From Azohydromonas lata NBRC 102462 (GTDB lineage Bacteria > Pseudomonadota > Gammaproteobacteria > Burkholderiales > Burkholderiaceae_C), in NCBI RefSeq assembly GCF_001571085.1, contig NZ_BCTC01000014.1, positions 1-64,000 on the forward strand: a stretch of 64,000 bases of DNA. Reading direction: 5' to 3'. Within the stretch, counting starts at the first letter, position 1; every line of letters begins with the position of its first letter. The translations under genes were made by a program, and so were the position numbers. The notes below the pieces were generated by a model that saw only the letters and a list, made by a program, of their open reading frames with translations, did no database searches and was not told the DNA's origin. Positions 1 to 10,240 of the stretch are shown here, one piece after another.

Positions 1-2
1 GG

Positions 3-296
3 CTCGCCTGGCTGCGCGGCCCGGCCGCGTCGCTGCTGAGCGCCCCGGCGCTGCGCCCGCAGCGGGCGCTGGCGCAGGGCCTGGCGGCCGTGGCGCTGGC
101 CATTCCGGTGGTGCCGGCCGTGCTGACGCCGGAGCGCACCAAGGTCTCGGTGCACTACCTGATGGCCGAGCCCGCGCCCTACGAGGGCCGTACCGCCGCC
201 TCCACCCTGGCCCTGCGCGAGAAGGCGACGACCATCGCGCCCGTGAAGCGCCGCTACTCCACGCAGCAGCCGCGGCACGTGTCGGCGACGCTGTAA
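3..296 (+). CDS. C-terminal fragment of an unidentified membrane protein
   Basis: An open frame enters from the left edge and stops at TAA 294-296, giving about 97 residues. The visible part has a hydrophobic stretch (GLAAVALAIPVVPAVL, about residues 26-41 of the fragment) followed by a polar tail ending in QPRHVSATL. Codon choice (GC-rich third positions) matches neighbouring genes, so I take it as the end of a real gene. One transmembrane helix and a cytoplasmic or periplasmic tail can be seen, but no motif names the family. It converges on the flavoprotein gene to its right. Confidence 0.45.
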   Translation, partial: LAWLRGPAASLLSAPALRPQRALAQGLAAVALAIPVVPAVLTPERTKVSVHYLMAEPAPYEGRTAASTLALREKATTIAPVKRRYSTQQPRHVSATL

Positions 297-303
297 GCAG
301 CGA

Positions 304-350
304 GCGGGAGCCGGCGGCCGACTGGGGGGACGCCGGGCTCCCGCCTTCTT
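304..350 (+). terminator. Putative hairpin terminator between convergent genes
   Basis: GCGGGAGCCGGCG (304-316) pairs with CGCCGGGCTCCCGC (331-344) with one bulged base. A pyrimidine-rich CTTCTTCC follows. It lies just after the stop of the left-edge gene and would serve it. The T tract is weak, so this is a candidate only. Confidence 0.45.
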
Positions 351-493
351 CCCCGGACAGCCGCCCCTTCATCGTTCGCTCCCGTGCCCGTCAGCCCGCC
401 AAGACATGAGGACCATCGTTCAGATTTCTGAACCATGCGGCCTGCAAAAGTCGCGTGCCGCAACCTCGGCGCGAGGCGCGGGCGGCTGGGCCT

Positions 494-1789
494 TCAGCCG
501 GCGCGCAGCGCCTTCAGCACTCCATCCGCCGCCGCCACACCGCTGGCGAAGCAGGCGGTGAGCAGGTAGCCGCCGGTGGGGGCTTCCCAGTCCAGCATTT
601 CGCCTGCGCACCACACGCCGGGCAGTGCGCGCAGGCCGAAAGTGGCGTCGTCCAGCGCTTCGAAGCGCACGCCCCCAGCGCTGCTGATGGCTTCCGCGAT
701 GGGCCGGGGGCGGACGAGCCTCAGCGGCAGCGCCTTGATGGCCGCGGCCAGCGCCGCGGTGCCGGCCCCCGTGTCGAACGCCGACTTGGGCAGCAGCTCG
801 TGCAGCAGCGCCGCCTTGGCGCCGTCCAGGTGCAGCCTCGTCTTCAAATGCGTGGACAGCGAGCGCGCCCCGCGCGGGCGCGCCAGTTCCGTCGCCACGA
901 AGTCGGCGCTGCGGTCCGGCAGCAGATCCAGCGTGGGCACGGCCTGGCCGTGCTCGTTGATCGCCTCGCGCAGCAGCGAGGAGGCGGCATAAACCAGGCT
1001 GCCCTCCACGCCCGCCTCCGTCAGGACGAACTCGCCGCGCTGCTCGAAGCGCCGGCCGCCGTGCTCGAAACGCAGCGCCACCGTCTTGAGCGGCGCACCG
1101 GCAAAGCGGCCGCGCAGGAAATCGCTCCAGCCTTCCTGCGTGGCGCCGTCCTCGGTGGCGCGTGCGACGTCGAAGCCGCAGTTGGCCGGCTGCAGCGGCG
1201 CGACGTCCACGCCGCGCCCGGCGAGCAGCGGCACCCAGGCGCCGGTGGAGCCCAGCCGCGGCCAGCTCGCGCCGCCCAGGGCCAGCACCACGGCGCGGGC
1301 ACGCACGGTGGTGCCGCCTTGCGGCGTTTCGAAGCGCAGCGCGGGCGGCGGCGCGTCCGGGGCGGCGGCGTCAAAACCCACCCAGCGGTGGCGCATGTGA
1401 AACGCGACGCCCAGGCCGCGCAGCCGGTGCAGCCAGGCGCGCAGCAGCGGCGCGGCCTTCATGTCGGTCGGGAAGACACGGCCGGAGCTGCCGACGAAGG
1501 TGTCTATGCCCAGCTCCGCGGCCCAGCGGCGCAGCGCGTCGGCGTCGAAGCGGCGCAGCAGCGGCTCGACGTGCGGCCGGCGCTGGCCGTAGCGGCTGCT
1601 GAAGCGGTCGAACGGTTCGGAATGCGTGAGGTTCATGCCGCCCTTGCCGGCAAGCAGGAACTTGCGGCCCACAGAAGGCATGGCGTCAAAGACCTCGACG
1701 GGCAGCCCGGCCTGGGCCAGGCGCTCGGCCGCCATCAGGCCGGCAGGACCGGCGCCGACGACGGCGACCGGGAAAGCGGGGGTACTCAT
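494..1789 (-). CDS. NAD(P)/FAD-dependent oxidoreductase, BaiN/HI0933 family
   Basis: A 431-residue flavoprotein. The N-terminus MSTPAFPVAVVGAGPAGLMA gives the Rossmann FAD-binding signature GxGxxG, followed by GKGGMNLTHSEP, which is characteristic of the HI0933/BaiN family. The C-terminus has the second FAD contact region (GVWCAGEMLDWEAPTGGY). The family is mostly uncharacterised; BaiN of gut clostridia reduces a bile-acid intermediate, but that activity should not be assumed here. The ATG at 1789 is chosen because the beta-strand of the FAD fold starts immediately after it, although the frame is open for 45 more codons upstream. The aidB-like gene lies 95 bases upstream on the same strand, so co-transcription is possible. 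Confidence 0.85.
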   Translation of the reverse strand: MSTPAFPVAVVGAGPAGLMAAERLAQAGLPVEVFDAMPSVGRKFLLAGKGGMNLTHSEPFDRFSSRYGQRRPHVEPLLRRFDADALRRWAAELGIDTFVGSSGRVFPTDMKAAPLLRAWLHRLRGLGVAFHMRHRWVGFDAAAPDAPPPALRFETPQGGTTVRARAVVLALGGASWPRLGSTGAWVPLLAGRGVDVAPLQPANCGFDVARATEDGATQEGWSDFLRGRFAGAPLKTVALRFEHGGRRFEQRGEFVLTEAGVEGSLVYAASSLLREAINEHGQAVPTLDLLPDRSADFVATELARPRGARSLSTHLKTRLHLDGAKAALLHELLPKSAFDTGAGTAALAAAIKALPLRLVRPRPIAEAISSAGGVRFEALDDATFGLRALPGVWCAGEMLDWEAPTGGYLLTACFASGVAAADGVLKALRAG

Positions 1790-1884
1790 GAGGCGGCGCA
1801 GTGTGCCATGGGGGTTCACGGCGGCGCCGCGGGCGCGGGTGACGCAGCGGCGGGTTGCGGGAGGAATGCCGGTGGGCCGGCCCT

Positions 1885-3534
1885 TCACGGCATTGCCCGC
1901 TCCAGCAGCAGCCCCACGTCGCACCCAGGCGGCAACTGCCCAAACACGTCCGAGGCGGCATCGATGCGTGCCGCGCAGAAGGCGGCGAACACGCCCTCAG
2001 GCGCCAGGCGCCGCAGCAGCGCGGCCTGCAGCAGCAGCGCGACGTCTCGCGCCAGGCGGCGGGCCTGGGATTCGTCGCAGCGTTGCAGGCGGTCCGGCAG
2101 CGTGGCCGCCAGCGCCTCAGCGCCGCTGTGCGCGCCGCGCAGCGCGTACAGCTCGCGCGCCAGCGCCTCGGCCACGCCGACCGAGCGCAGCGCGCGCAGC
2201 AGGTCCAGCGCCATGACGTTGCCCGCACCCTCCCAAATGGAGTTCAGCGGCATCTCGCGGTAGAGGCGCGCCATGGGGCCGTGGCCGTCGTCCTCCACAT
2301 AGCCGTTGCCCCCCAGGCACTCCATGGCCTCCTGGCCGAAGTAGCTGCCGCGCTTGCACACCCAGAACTTGGCAATCGGCGTGAGCAGCCGGCGCAGTTG
2401 CGCCTCGTGCTCGCCGCCGCGGCCGTGGCTGCTGGCGTCCACGGCGGCGGCCAGGCGCATCACGAGGGCGGTGGCGCCCTCCACCTCCAGCGCCAGGTCG
2501 GCCAGCACGTTGCGCATGAGGGGCTGGTCGATCAAGCGCTTGCCGAAAACGCTGCGCTGCGCGCAGTGGTGCAGCGCTAGGGCCAGGGCATGGCGCATCA
2601 GCCCGGCCGTGCCCAGGGCGCAGTCCAGCCGGGTGAGCGTGCCCATCTCCAGGATTTGGGCGATGCCGCGCCCTTCGTCTCCCACCAGCCAGCCGCAAGC
2701 GCCGTCGAACTCCACCTCGGCGCTGGCGTTGGCGTGGTTGCCCAGCTTGTCTTTCAACCGCTGTATCTGCAGGGCGTTGCGGCTGCCGTCCGGCAGCAAC
2801 CGGGGGACGAAAAAGCAGGTGGGCCCGGCGGTGGTCTGCGCCAGCATCAGGTGCGCGTCGCTCATGGGCGCCGAGAAGAACCATTTGTGGCCAGTGAGGC
2901 GGTAGCACCGGCCCCAGGGCGTTTCCTGGTCAAAAGCGGCGCGGCTGGTGTTGGCGCGCAGGTCGGAGCCGCCCTGCTTTTCCGTCATGCCCATGCCCAT
3001 GGTCAGCCCGGCCTTTTGCGGGCCGGGCAGCGGGCGCGGGTCGTAGGCCGGGGCCGAAAGTCCCGGGCTCCAGTCGGCATAGACAGCGGCGTTGGCGCGC
3101 AGCGCGGGCGTGGCGGCGTAGCTCATGGAGGTGGGGCACATCACGCCGGCCTCCACCCCGTTGAAGAGCAGGAAGCCGGCGGCACGCGCCACGTGGGCGC
3201 CGGGCGGGCGCGCCCAGGGCGCGGCCTGCAGGCCGTGCGCGGCGGCGCGGGCCATGAGGGCGTGGTAGGCCGCGTGAAACTCCACCTCGTCCACGCGGCG
3301 GCCGTTGCGGTCGAAGGGCCGGTGGCGCGGCGGGTGGCGATTGGCCAGGCGGGCCTGCTGCTGGACTTCCGCGTTGCCCAACTCGCAGCCCAAGACGTGC
3401 AGCGGGGCGGTGTCCTGCTCCGGCGCTAAGGCGATCAAGCAGTCACGCAGCGGGCGGTGGCCGGCAAAGAGGTCCATGCCGGCGAACTCGGTGCTCTGGT
3501 TGAAAACCTCGTGGGTGGCTGTCGGGTACGGCAT
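1885..3534 (-). CDS. AidB-like acyl-CoA dehydrogenase
   Basis: A 549-residue protein of the acyl-CoA dehydrogenase superfamily, AidB branch. The N-terminal HEVFNQSTEF, LANRHPP and FHAAYHALM segments match AidB, as do the MGMGMTEKQGGSDLRANT loop and the WEGAGNVMALDLLRAL C-terminal segment. E. coli AidB belongs to the adaptive response to alkylation and binds FAD and DNA; the closest role here is protection against alkylating agents or a related dehydrogenase reaction. The ATG at 3534 follows a good ribosome-binding site (CAGGGAG). No ada or alkB gene is visible nearby, so alkylation control is not shown by context. The short spacing to the downstream flavoprotein gene suggests one transcript. 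Confidence 0.82.
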   Translation of the reverse strand: MPYPTATHEVFNQSTEFAGMDLFAGHRPLRDCLIALAPEQDTAPLHVLGCELGNAEVQQQARLANRHPPRHRPFDRNGRRVDEVEFHAAYHALMARAAAHGLQAAPWARPPGAHVARAAGFLLFNGVEAGVMCPTSMSYAATPALRANAAVYADWSPGLSAPAYDPRPLPGPQKAGLTMGMGMTEKQGGSDLRANTSRAAFDQETPWGRCYRLTGHKWFFSAPMSDAHLMLAQTTAGPTCFFVPRLLPDGSRNALQIQRLKDKLGNHANASAEVEFDGACGWLVGDEGRGIAQILEMGTLTRLDCALGTAGLMRHALALALHHCAQRSVFGKRLIDQPLMRNVLADLALEVEGATALVMRLAAAVDASSHGRGGEHEAQLRRLLTPIAKFWVCKRGSYFGQEAMECLGGNGYVEDDGHGPMARLYREMPLNSIWEGAGNVMALDLLRALRSVGVAEALARELYALRGAHSGAEALAATLPDRLQRCDESQARRLARDVALLLQAALLRRLAPEGVFAAFCAARIDAASDVFGQLPPGCDVGLLLERAMP

Positions 3535-3720
3535 GGCGGCTCCCTGAGCCGGCCGGCCGTGGGGCCGGCCGAGGGGGCCATGCTAGCCAGCCGCCCGTCG
3601 CCACACGGGCATGCCGCCCTGCCCGGCGCCCCGGCCACGCGTCACGCCGCAGACCGGTCGGTGCAGGGCACCAGCGTCAGCACCGGCGTGCTTCTCCTGT
3701 ATGGCCTCCCGCCCGCCAAT

Positions 3721-6700
3721 TCAAAACACGAAGGTGGACTGGGTAAGCGTGTGCGTTCCGAGCAATTTGATGGCAATGTCCGCGACGCCGTCGCCATTCA
3801 CGTCCCCATAAACAAAAGTATTTCCGTCGCTGTTGGCGTAGCGTAATTCGCCGGCTTTTTTAGCGAATGCCTTGGTGCCTATGAAATTAAAGGAACTGTT
3901 GACCAGATCATCCAACGAATTGGCATCCACGCCAAGAAAATTTATTTTGTCGCCACCATAGGCATCCGTGGAATTGAAGTTCCGTATGGTATCCATGGCC
4001 GACAGTGCGGAATCCGAAACATTGAAATATGCAAAAAAATCTGAAAGATTATCGACACCTCCATCCAAAGTATCGGCTCCACCGCCACCGACCAAATAGT
4101 CACTTTGTTTGGCGCTGCCAGTGAGCTGATCGGCGAAATTGGAGCCGAGCACGCCTTCGATGTCGATCAGCTTGTCCTTGCCCGCGCCACCGGAAGCGGT
4201 TCCCAAAGCAAGGTTCACCACCACGGCCGCACTCGCGGTTTTGTAGTCCGCCACGTCAGCGGAATAATAATAGTAGTTGTCCGCACCGCCGCCGTTGAGC
4301 ACATCGTCGCCGGCACCGCCCACCAGGGTATCGGAATGAGCGCCGCCAGTCAGCGTATCGTTGCCTGCACCGCCCTCCAACTTGAAAGTGTCATAAAAAT
4401 ATCCATCACTTGCGCTGGCGGTCCAGGTGATGGTGTCGTTGCCGGAGCCGCCGATGATATTTTCAACACCATTGAGGGTATCTGTGCCCTCCGTGGCTGT
4501 GACCACCACGCCAGTGCCGAGATTGACCTTGATGGCCGTCGTCAAATGAGCATAACTGACGGTATCAACACCCCCGCCGCCGCTGAGCGAGTCGTTGCCG
4601 GCGCCGCCTATGAGGGTATCGTCGCCATCATCCCCCATGAGGGTATCGTTGCCACCGTCACCATTGAGTATGTTGGCTCGGTAGTCTCCGGACACATTGT
4701 CAGCAAAAGCGGAACCAAGGAAATTTTCAATATTGCTGATGGATTCGCCATCGATATTTTGCGAACCGTAGCCGCCAAGTGTTCCCACGACACCGGTAAT
4801 ATGACCAGAATAGCTGACCCAGTCGATTCCAGCGCCGCCATTGAGCGTGTCATTCTCGTAGCCCGACCCGCCATTGAGGGTATCATTGCCACCGCTGCCG
4901 ACAAGGTTGTTGCGTCCAGCGCCGCCGACCACGTTGAATGCGGCGTTGCCTGACAGGAAAATGTTCTCCACTTCAGGAAGATTGATGGAAACGGTGCCAC
5001 TAGACACTGTCAGGTAAATCGTGTCGTTACCCCCGCCTTGTTTTTCGATAACGATGTCGCCTACCGAGTCCAGGCAGTAAACATCGTCTCCAAGCCCGCC
5101 AACCAGGCTGTCGCCGCCGCTGCCGCCGTTGAGGGTATCGTTACCGGCATCGCCGATAAGGGTATCGTTGCCCGCCCCGCCATCCAGGGAATCATTGACG
5201 GCGCTGCCCGTGACCGAGTCGGCATACTGGCTTAGCACCAGGATTTCGACACCACTGATGGTGTCGGCATTCAAGCCCGAAGTACTAATGGACAGGCGCC
5301 CAAGTATCAGGGAGCCTGAAACGGCGGCCGTGGCGGAAGAATAATCGGCGGTATCGGTTTCAGAGCCTCCACCCAGGACATTTTTGCCTGCACCGCCAAT
5401 CAGCGTATCGTTGCCGCTGCCGCCATAGAGGGTATCGTCGCCCGCGCCGCCTATGAAATTGTTGGCGATGCCATAAGCGTCGGAGATATAGTCATTGTAG
5501 GCGGAACCTACCACGCCACCAAAACTGCCGCCATTGAAATGGTCTGTACCCTGACTGCCATTGGCACAAACGGCCGTTGCGTAGTTTCCATATATATAGC
5601 CGTTATTAGTTGATAAATTGACGGTCATGCCGGCCGTCGCGGCGGAATAATCAAGCGTGTCGAATCCGCCGCCGCCTTCCAGGGTGTCGTCGCCGCCATT
5701 GCCGCGGAACGTCTCGCCGGCGGAACTGCCTACGAGGTAGTCGGCGAAAGCACTGCCCCATACGACCTCGAAGCCGGAGATCAAGTCCACCTTGGTCAGG
5801 TTTTTGGCTGTGCCTTGGACCAAGTCGACCGTGACGCCGCTGGTGGCGTTGGCATAGCTGACAGTGTCCACACCCCGGCCGCCGACCAGCGTGTCATTGC
5901 CGCCCAGGCCCTGGATCACGTTATTGCCCTCATTACCTGTAATCAGGTTGGAAGCGGCATTGCCGACGCCGTTGATACTGCCGTAACCCAGCAGTGTCAG
6001 GTTTTCCACCTGCGCCAGCGCGGCGCTGTTGAGCGAATAACTCAGCGTGGTTTCAATGGTATCCACGCCCTCACCAGCCACTTCCTTTACAACCGTGCCG
6101 GCATTTTCCACATGATATAAATCATTGCCTGCGCCGCCGGCCAGCGTGTCCGTGCCGGCGCCACCGTCCAGCGTATCGTTGCCGCCGCCGCCCACGAGAC
6201 TGTCGTTCGAAGCCAGCACACCCACGCTGATCTGCTGGCTGGTCGACAAATACGGGCTTGAACCCTTGAATATCAGCCGAGTTTCAATTTGATCGACAGC
6301 CGTCGTACTCAGACCTGTGAGCGCCACCGAGTATTGAAGGCCAAATGGCGTATCCTTCAACTGCGAAGGCAAAATGGTACTGGCCAAGATGCCATTTTTA
6401 TACACTTCGAGCCGACTGATGTCGCCGGTATTAACCCGAGACGCCAACAGTGCCGCAGTCAGTTCCGCGGCTGATGTCACCTTCAGGTCTGAATGGTCAA
6501 CCAAACCATTGTCGAGCAAGTCGAGAACATTGTTGTAAGAATATACGTCCAAATTCAAAACACGTATGTTCGCATTGATGCCAGCAGCATTGCGCAAACT
6601 TGCCACTTGCGTGTCGTAAGTGCTGGTGTAATAAGAGCTTCCGTCCGACAGGAAGAACACGAAATTATCGCCACGCGGCGAGCCGGAGAAAAACTCTATG

Positions 6701-7923
6701 GCCTTATCCAGGCCCGCCGCATAACTGGGGAAGTCCGCAGGTTTGAGTGCCGATGCGGCCTCCACGATGTCCGGGGTGCCATTGGCATTGACGTCATTGT
6801 TGGGCGTGCCAATGGCTGCAATGTCCGATACCGAGGAGGAAGGAATGAGGCCTATACGCACTTGGTTTCCTAATCCTGCGGCTTTCAACGCATTGACCAT
6901 GGCGTTGAACGAGGCGATGGCCGCATCAAGCTTTCCGGTGCCGTTGCCCATTGAGCCTTGCATGCTGCTGGACACGTCAAGAACAAATGCGAGATTGAAT
7001 TTTCCGGAAATCTGGGTCTTGTTGTTGATGAAGCCGGTAACGGTGGTGGAATTGGCCACCGATGTTTCGGGCATCGTCATGGAAAGCGTCAGAGGCACAT
7101 TGGGCTGGCTGGGCGACGTGCCGCTGACGCTGGTGGTATTGGCGGCATAGCCAGTATCTCCAATCAAAATATCGTTGCCGTTGCCGCCATTCAAGGTGTC
7201 ATTGCCGTTGGCGCCACGCAATGTGTCATTGCCGTCCAGGCCGCTGAGGCTGTCATTGCCGCGGCCACCGATCAGAATATTGTTCAGCTCATTGCCGTTG
7301 CCCGCGGCATTGATCACCCCGGTGAATTGAAGGTTTTCAATATTTGCCCCCAGGGTATAGGCAGCCAGGCCGGTACGCACCGTATCCGTGCCCCCGCCGG
7401 CGGATTCGATCACCTTATCTTGAAGGCTGTCCACGATATAAACATCGTTGCCGTAGCCGCCCTGCATCGAATCATTGCCGGCGCCGCCGTCCAGCGTATC
7501 GTTGCCGGCCCCGCCAAACAAGGAATCATTCCCGGTCATGCCTTCCAGCCGGTCATTGCCGGCGTCGCCGTAGAGTTTATCGCCACCCGTGCTGCCGCTG
7601 ACCCAATCCGCACCGTTGCCGGCCACGGTATTGAAATCGCCGTCGGCCATGGCGTCCTGGAAACTGGCCCAGGACATGGATATATTGGTGACAGCAAATT
7701 CGGTGACCGCAGTGGCGGCGACGGTGGAATACGTCAGACTGGTAATGGTGCCCAGGGTAGGTTGCGAGCCCGCCAGCGTAAAACTGCCGCCGAGCACGAT
7801 GCGCGCGCCGTTCAGATTCAGCGTCACGGCGGTGGCCGTGGCGGAAATGCTTGCGGCCGTCCAGTCGCCAAAATAAAACTGACGCGAGATGTCGAACGCC
7901 CGCGAATAACTGATCTTTGCCAT
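3721..7923 (-). CDS. RTX calcium-binding secreted protein with VWA domain
   Basis: About 1400 residues, dominated by glycine/aspartate nonapeptides of the GGAGNDTLDGGAGND type, the calcium-binding beta-roll repeats of RTX proteins. In order: a short unique N-terminus without a Sec signal peptide (MAKISYSRAFDI); RTX blocks at about 110-255; a von Willebrand A domain at about 310-495 with the MIDAS motif DVSSSM and later FFLSDGSS; more RTX blocks to about 1290; and a C-terminal segment like serralysin and other type I secretion substrates (AMDTIRNFN, DVNGDGVADIAIKLLG), ending in TQSTFVF. Type I secretion to the surface or medium is inferred. An adhesin role is plausible because of the VWA domain. 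ATG 7923 is preferred over GTG 7932: CAGGGAG lies 8 bases upstream of it. No HlyB/HlyD/TolC genes are adjacent. GC is clearly lower than in the flanks. Confidence 0.88.
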   Translation of the reverse strand: MAKISYSRAFDISRQFYFGDWTAASISATATAVTLNLNGARIVLGGSFTLAGSQPTLGTITSLTYSTVAATAVTEFAVTNISMSWASFQDAMADGDFNTVAGNGADWVSGSTGGDKLYGDAGNDRLEGMTGNDSLFGGAGNDTLDGGAGNDSMQGGYGNDVYIVDSLQDKVIESAGGGTDTVRTGLAAYTLGANIENLQFTGVINAAGNGNELNNILIGGRGNDSLSGLDGNDTLRGANGNDTLNGGNGNDILIGDTGYAANTTSVSGTSPSQPNVPLTLSMTMPETSVANSTTVTGFINNKTQISGKFNLAFVLDVSSSMQGSMGNGTGKLDAAIASFNAMVNALKAAGLGNQVRIGLIPSSSVSDIAAIGTPNNDVNANGTPDIVEAASALKPADFPSYAAGLDKAIEFFSGSPRGDNFVFFLSDGSSYYTSTYDTQVASLRNAAGINANIRVLNLDVYSYNNVLDLLDNGLVDHSDLKVTSAAELTAALLASRVNTGDISRLEVYKNGILASTILPSQLKDTPFGLQYSVALTGLSTTAVDQIETRLIFKGSSPYLSTSQQISVGVLASNDSLVGGGGNDTLDGGAGTDTLAGGAGNDLYHVENAGTVVKEVAGEGVDTIETTLSYSLNSAALAQVENLTLLGYGSINGVGNAASNLITGNEGNNVIQGLGGNDTLVGGRGVDTVSYANATSGVTVDLVQGTAKNLTKVDLISGFEVVWGSAFADYLVGSSAGETFRGNGGDDTLEGGGGFDTLDYSAATAGMTVNLSTNNGYIYGNYATAVCANGSQGTDHFNGGSFGGVVGSAYNDYISDAYGIANNFIGGAGDDTLYGGSGNDTLIGGAGKNVLGGGSETDTADYSSATAAVSGSLILGRLSISTSGLNADTISGVEILVLSQYADSVTGSAVNDSLDGGAGNDTLIGDAGNDTLNGGSGGDSLVGGLGDDVYCLDSVGDIVIEKQGGGNDTIYLTVSSGTVSINLPEVENIFLSGNAAFNVVGGAGRNNLVGSGGNDTLNGGSGYENDTLNGGAGIDWVSYSGHITGVVGTLGGYGSQNIDGESISNIENFLGSAFADNVSGDYRANILNGDGGNDTLMGDDGDDTLIGGAGNDSLSGGGGVDTVSYAHLTTAIKVNLGTGVVVTATEGTDTLNGVENIIGGSGNDTITWTASASDGYFYDTFKLEGGAGNDTLTGGAHSDTLVGGAGDDVLNGGGADNYYYYSADVADYKTASAAVVVNLALGTASGGAGKDKLIDIEGVLGSNFADQLTGSAKQSDYLVGGGGADTLDGGVDNLSDFFAYFNVSDSALSAMDTIRNFNSTDAYGGDKINFLGVDANSLDDLVNSSFNFIGTKAFAKKAGELRYANSDGNTFVYGDVNGDGVADIAIKLLGTHTLTQSTFVF

Positions 7924-8028
7924 TTCTGCCACTCCCTGAATTATTTTCCGCGCTCATCCGCAACGCGGAAAGGCGCCAACACGCGCTAGCGGTGTATGGT
8001 AACTTTTTGTTAGAGCGGCACTTTGATT

Positions 8029-8547
8029 TCAATCCGGTTCTGGTCCACGCAGCTTCTTGAGCTCGCGCCCGGCAGGCAACTGGCGCAGGTATTTGAAGGT
8101 GGCGGTGGCATGGGCGCAGCGGCGGCCCTGGGCGTCGAAGACGCTGCCTTCGCAAAAGGCCATGGTCGCCGTGCGGTGCAGCACCTGGGCGGCGGCGCGC
8201 AGCCGGCCCTGGCCGGCCCGCATGAAGCTGGTCTTCATTTCAATCGTCACCACGCCGGGAACTCCCTGGGCTTCGCGCGGGTCGGTGCCCGGCGCCACGC
8301 CGTGGCTGCGCGCGGCATGGGCCATGGCCACGTCCAGCATGGTCATGACCACGCCGCCATGGGCCACGGCAAAGGAGTTCAGGTGCGCGTGCGCCAGGTC
8401 GAGCTGGATTTCGGCCTGGCCGGCGCCGAAGGCGTGCAGCTCCAGGCCCAGCTCCTCCACGAAGGGGATGTGGATGGGGAACGGGAGCGGCGCGGTTGGC
8501 GGCGGCGCGAAAGGGTCGGTGTGGGTGTCGGTTTGGGGGTCGTCCAT
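8029..8547 (-). CDS. PaaI/4HBT-type hotdog thioesterase
   Basis: A 172-residue protein with a hotdog fold. The segment LNSFAVAHGGVVMTMLDVAM carries the HGG..D pattern of PaaI-type acyl-CoA thioesterases, and TIEMKTSFMRAG is the following central strand. It probably hydrolyses an acyl-CoA thioester in the cytoplasm; the substrate cannot be told. The first 25 residues are Pro/Thr-rich and probably disordered. It lies 43 bases downstream of an acyl-CoA ligase gene on the same strand, which suggests an operon handling acyl-CoA formation and release. Confidence 0.82.
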   Translation of the reverse strand: MDDPQTDTHTDPFAPPPTAPLPFPIHIPFVEELGLELHAFGAGQAEIQLDLAHAHLNSFAVAHGGVVMTMLDVAMAHAARSHGVAPGTDPREAQGVPGVVTIEMKTSFMRAGQGRLRAAAQVLHRTATMAFCEGSVFDAQGRRCAHATATFKYLRQLPAGRELKKLRGPEPD

Positions 8548-8590
8548 GGGCCGGCATTGGACATCAGCCCGCCGCCGGCCCGCGCAGGCA

Positions 8591-10240
8591 TCAGGCCTTG
8601 CGGATCAGCCAGTCCTTGTACTTGCCGCGCAGCGTGAGCTTGCTGAGCTTGCCGGTGGCGGTATGGGGCAGCTCGCCCACGAACACCACGTCGTCCGGCG
8701 TCTGCCAGTGGGCGACGCGGCCCTTGTAGAAGCTCAGCAGCTCCTCGCGGCTGACGCCGGCGCCGGCCTTGAGCACCACCAGCAGCAGCGGGCGCTCGTC
8801 CCACACGGGGTGGGTGGCGGCAATGACGGCCGCCTCCTTCACCGCCGGGTGGGCCATGGCGATGCCCTCCAGCTCTATGGAGCTGATCCACTCGCCGCCG
8901 CTCTTGACCACGTCCTTGCTGCGGTCGGTGATCTGCATGAAGCCGTCGGCGTCCATGGTGGCGACGTCGCCCGTGGGAAACCACGCGCCCTCGCCCATCA
9001 CGTCGATCAGCGGCGAGGCCTCCTCGTTCCAGTAGTGCTCGATCACCCAGGGTCCGCGCGCCACCAGGTGGCCGGCGTGCTCGCCGTCCCAGGGCAGCAC
9101 CTCGTGGGCGTCGTTGACCACCTCGATGTCCACGCCGTAGATGGGCTTGCCCTGCTTTTCCAGCAGGCGGTGGCGCTCGGCCGGCGAGAGCGCGGCGTGC
9201 TTGGGCTGCAGCCGGGCCAGCGTGCCCAGCGGCGACATCTCCGTCATGCCCCAGGCGTGTATGACGTGCACGCCGTACTCCTCCAGCATGCGCATGAGCG
9301 CCGGCGCGCAGGCCGAGCCGCCGATGACGGTGCGGCGGAAGGTGGAGAACTCCAGCCCCTGGCCGCGCACGTGCTCCATCAGGCCCAGCCACAGCGTGGG
9401 CACGCCGGCGCTGAAGGTGACCTTCTCGCTTTCGAACAGCTCGTAGAGCGAGGCGCCGTCCAGCCCGCAGCCGGGCAACACGAGCTTGCAGCCCACCAGC
9501 GCCGCCAGGTAGGGCAGCCCCCAGGCGTTGACGTGGAACATCGGCACCGCCGGCAGCGCCACGTCGCTCGCGCTGCAGGCCATGGCGTCGGGCAACGCCG
9601 CCGCGTAGGCGTGCAGCACGGTGGAGCGGTGGCTGTAGAGCGCGCCCTTGGGGTTGCCGGTGGTGCCGGAGCTGTAGCAAAGGCTGGAGGCGCACTGCTC
9701 GTCGAACACGGGCCACTCGTAGCGGCCGTCCTCGGCGGCGAGCAGCTCCTCGTAGCACAGCAGGCCCGGCACGCCGGACTGCGCCGGCATGTGGGCGCGG
9801 TCGCTCATCAATATGAAGTGGCGCACGCCGGGCAGTTGCGGCGCGAGCTGCTCGACCAGGGGCAGCAGGTTGAGGTCGAAGCACAGCACGGTGTCGCCCG
9901 CGTCGTTGGCGATCCAGGCGATCTGCTGCGGGAACAGGCGCGGGTTGATGGTGTGGCACACCAGCTGCGAGCCGGAGGTGGCGTAGTAGATCTCCAGGTG
10001 CCGGTCGGTGTTCCAGGCCAGCGTCGCGACGCGGTCGCCCGCCGCGCAGCCCAGGCGCTGCAGCGCCTGCGCCAAGCGGCGCGAGCGGCGCGCGACCTCG
10101 GCCCAGGAGCTGCGGTGCATGTAGCCCTCGACGCGGCGGCTGACGATCTCGGTATCGCCCGCGTGGCGCGCGGCGTGCGTGAGCAGCGACGAGATCAGCA
10201 GCGGCATTTGCATCATGCGGCCGTACAGGGGGGTGGCCAT
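8591..10240 (-). CDS. Long/medium-chain fatty acid-CoA ligase (AMP-binding)
   Basis: 549 residues of the ANL adenylate-forming superfamily. The AMP-binding P-loop reads [18 protein letters not shown] (about 190-207). The motif [13 protein letters not shown] lies near 420, and the C-terminal catalytic lysine is in TATGKLSKL near 530. The reaction is ATP-dependent formation of acyl-CoA from a fatty acid. The N-terminal segment ([25 protein letters not shown]) resembles fatty-acid ligases annotated as medium- or long-chain, including AlkK-like enzymes. ATG 10240 is chosen because AAAGAGGAGA lies just upstream; an upstream in-frame ATG at 10330 lacks this. The thioesterase gene follows on the same strand. 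Chain length is an inference. Confidence 0.88.
   Translation of the reverse strand: MATPLYGRMMQMPLLISSLLTHAARHAGDTEIVSRRVEGYMHRSSWAEVARRSRRLAQALQRLGCAAGDRVATLAWNTDRHLEIYYATSGSQLVCHTINPRLFPQQIAWIANDAGDTVLCFDLNLLPLVEQLAPQLPGVRHFILMSDRAHMPAQSGVPGLLCYEELLAAEDGRYEWPVFDEQCASSLCYSSGTTGNPKGALYSHRSTVLHAYAAALPDAMACSASDVALPAVPMFHVNAWGLPYLAALVGCKLVLPGCGLDGASLYELFESEKVTFSAGVPTLWLGLMEHVRGQGLEFSTFRRTVIGGSACAPALMRMLEEYGVHVIHAWGMTEMSPLGTLARLQPKHAALSPAERHRLLEKQGKPIYGVDIEVVNDAHEVLPWDGEHAGHLVARGPWVIEHYWNEEASPLIDVMGEGAWFPTGDVATMDADGFMQITDRSKDVVKSGGEWISSIELEGIAMAHPAVKEAAVIAATHPVWDERPLLLVVLKAGAGVSREELLSFYKGRVAHWQTPDDVVFVGELPHTATGKLSKLTLRGKYKDWLIRKA

Noticed and set aside
455-2263. Long open frame on the plus strand across the flavoprotein and aidB-like genes
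   Set aside because: It is antisense to two well-supported genes; long antisense frames are expected at 70% GC. No family motif.
4105-4953. Plus-strand frames with repeated Val/Ala/Gly runs inside the RTX gene
   Set aside because: Antisense reading of the RTX nonapeptide repeats.
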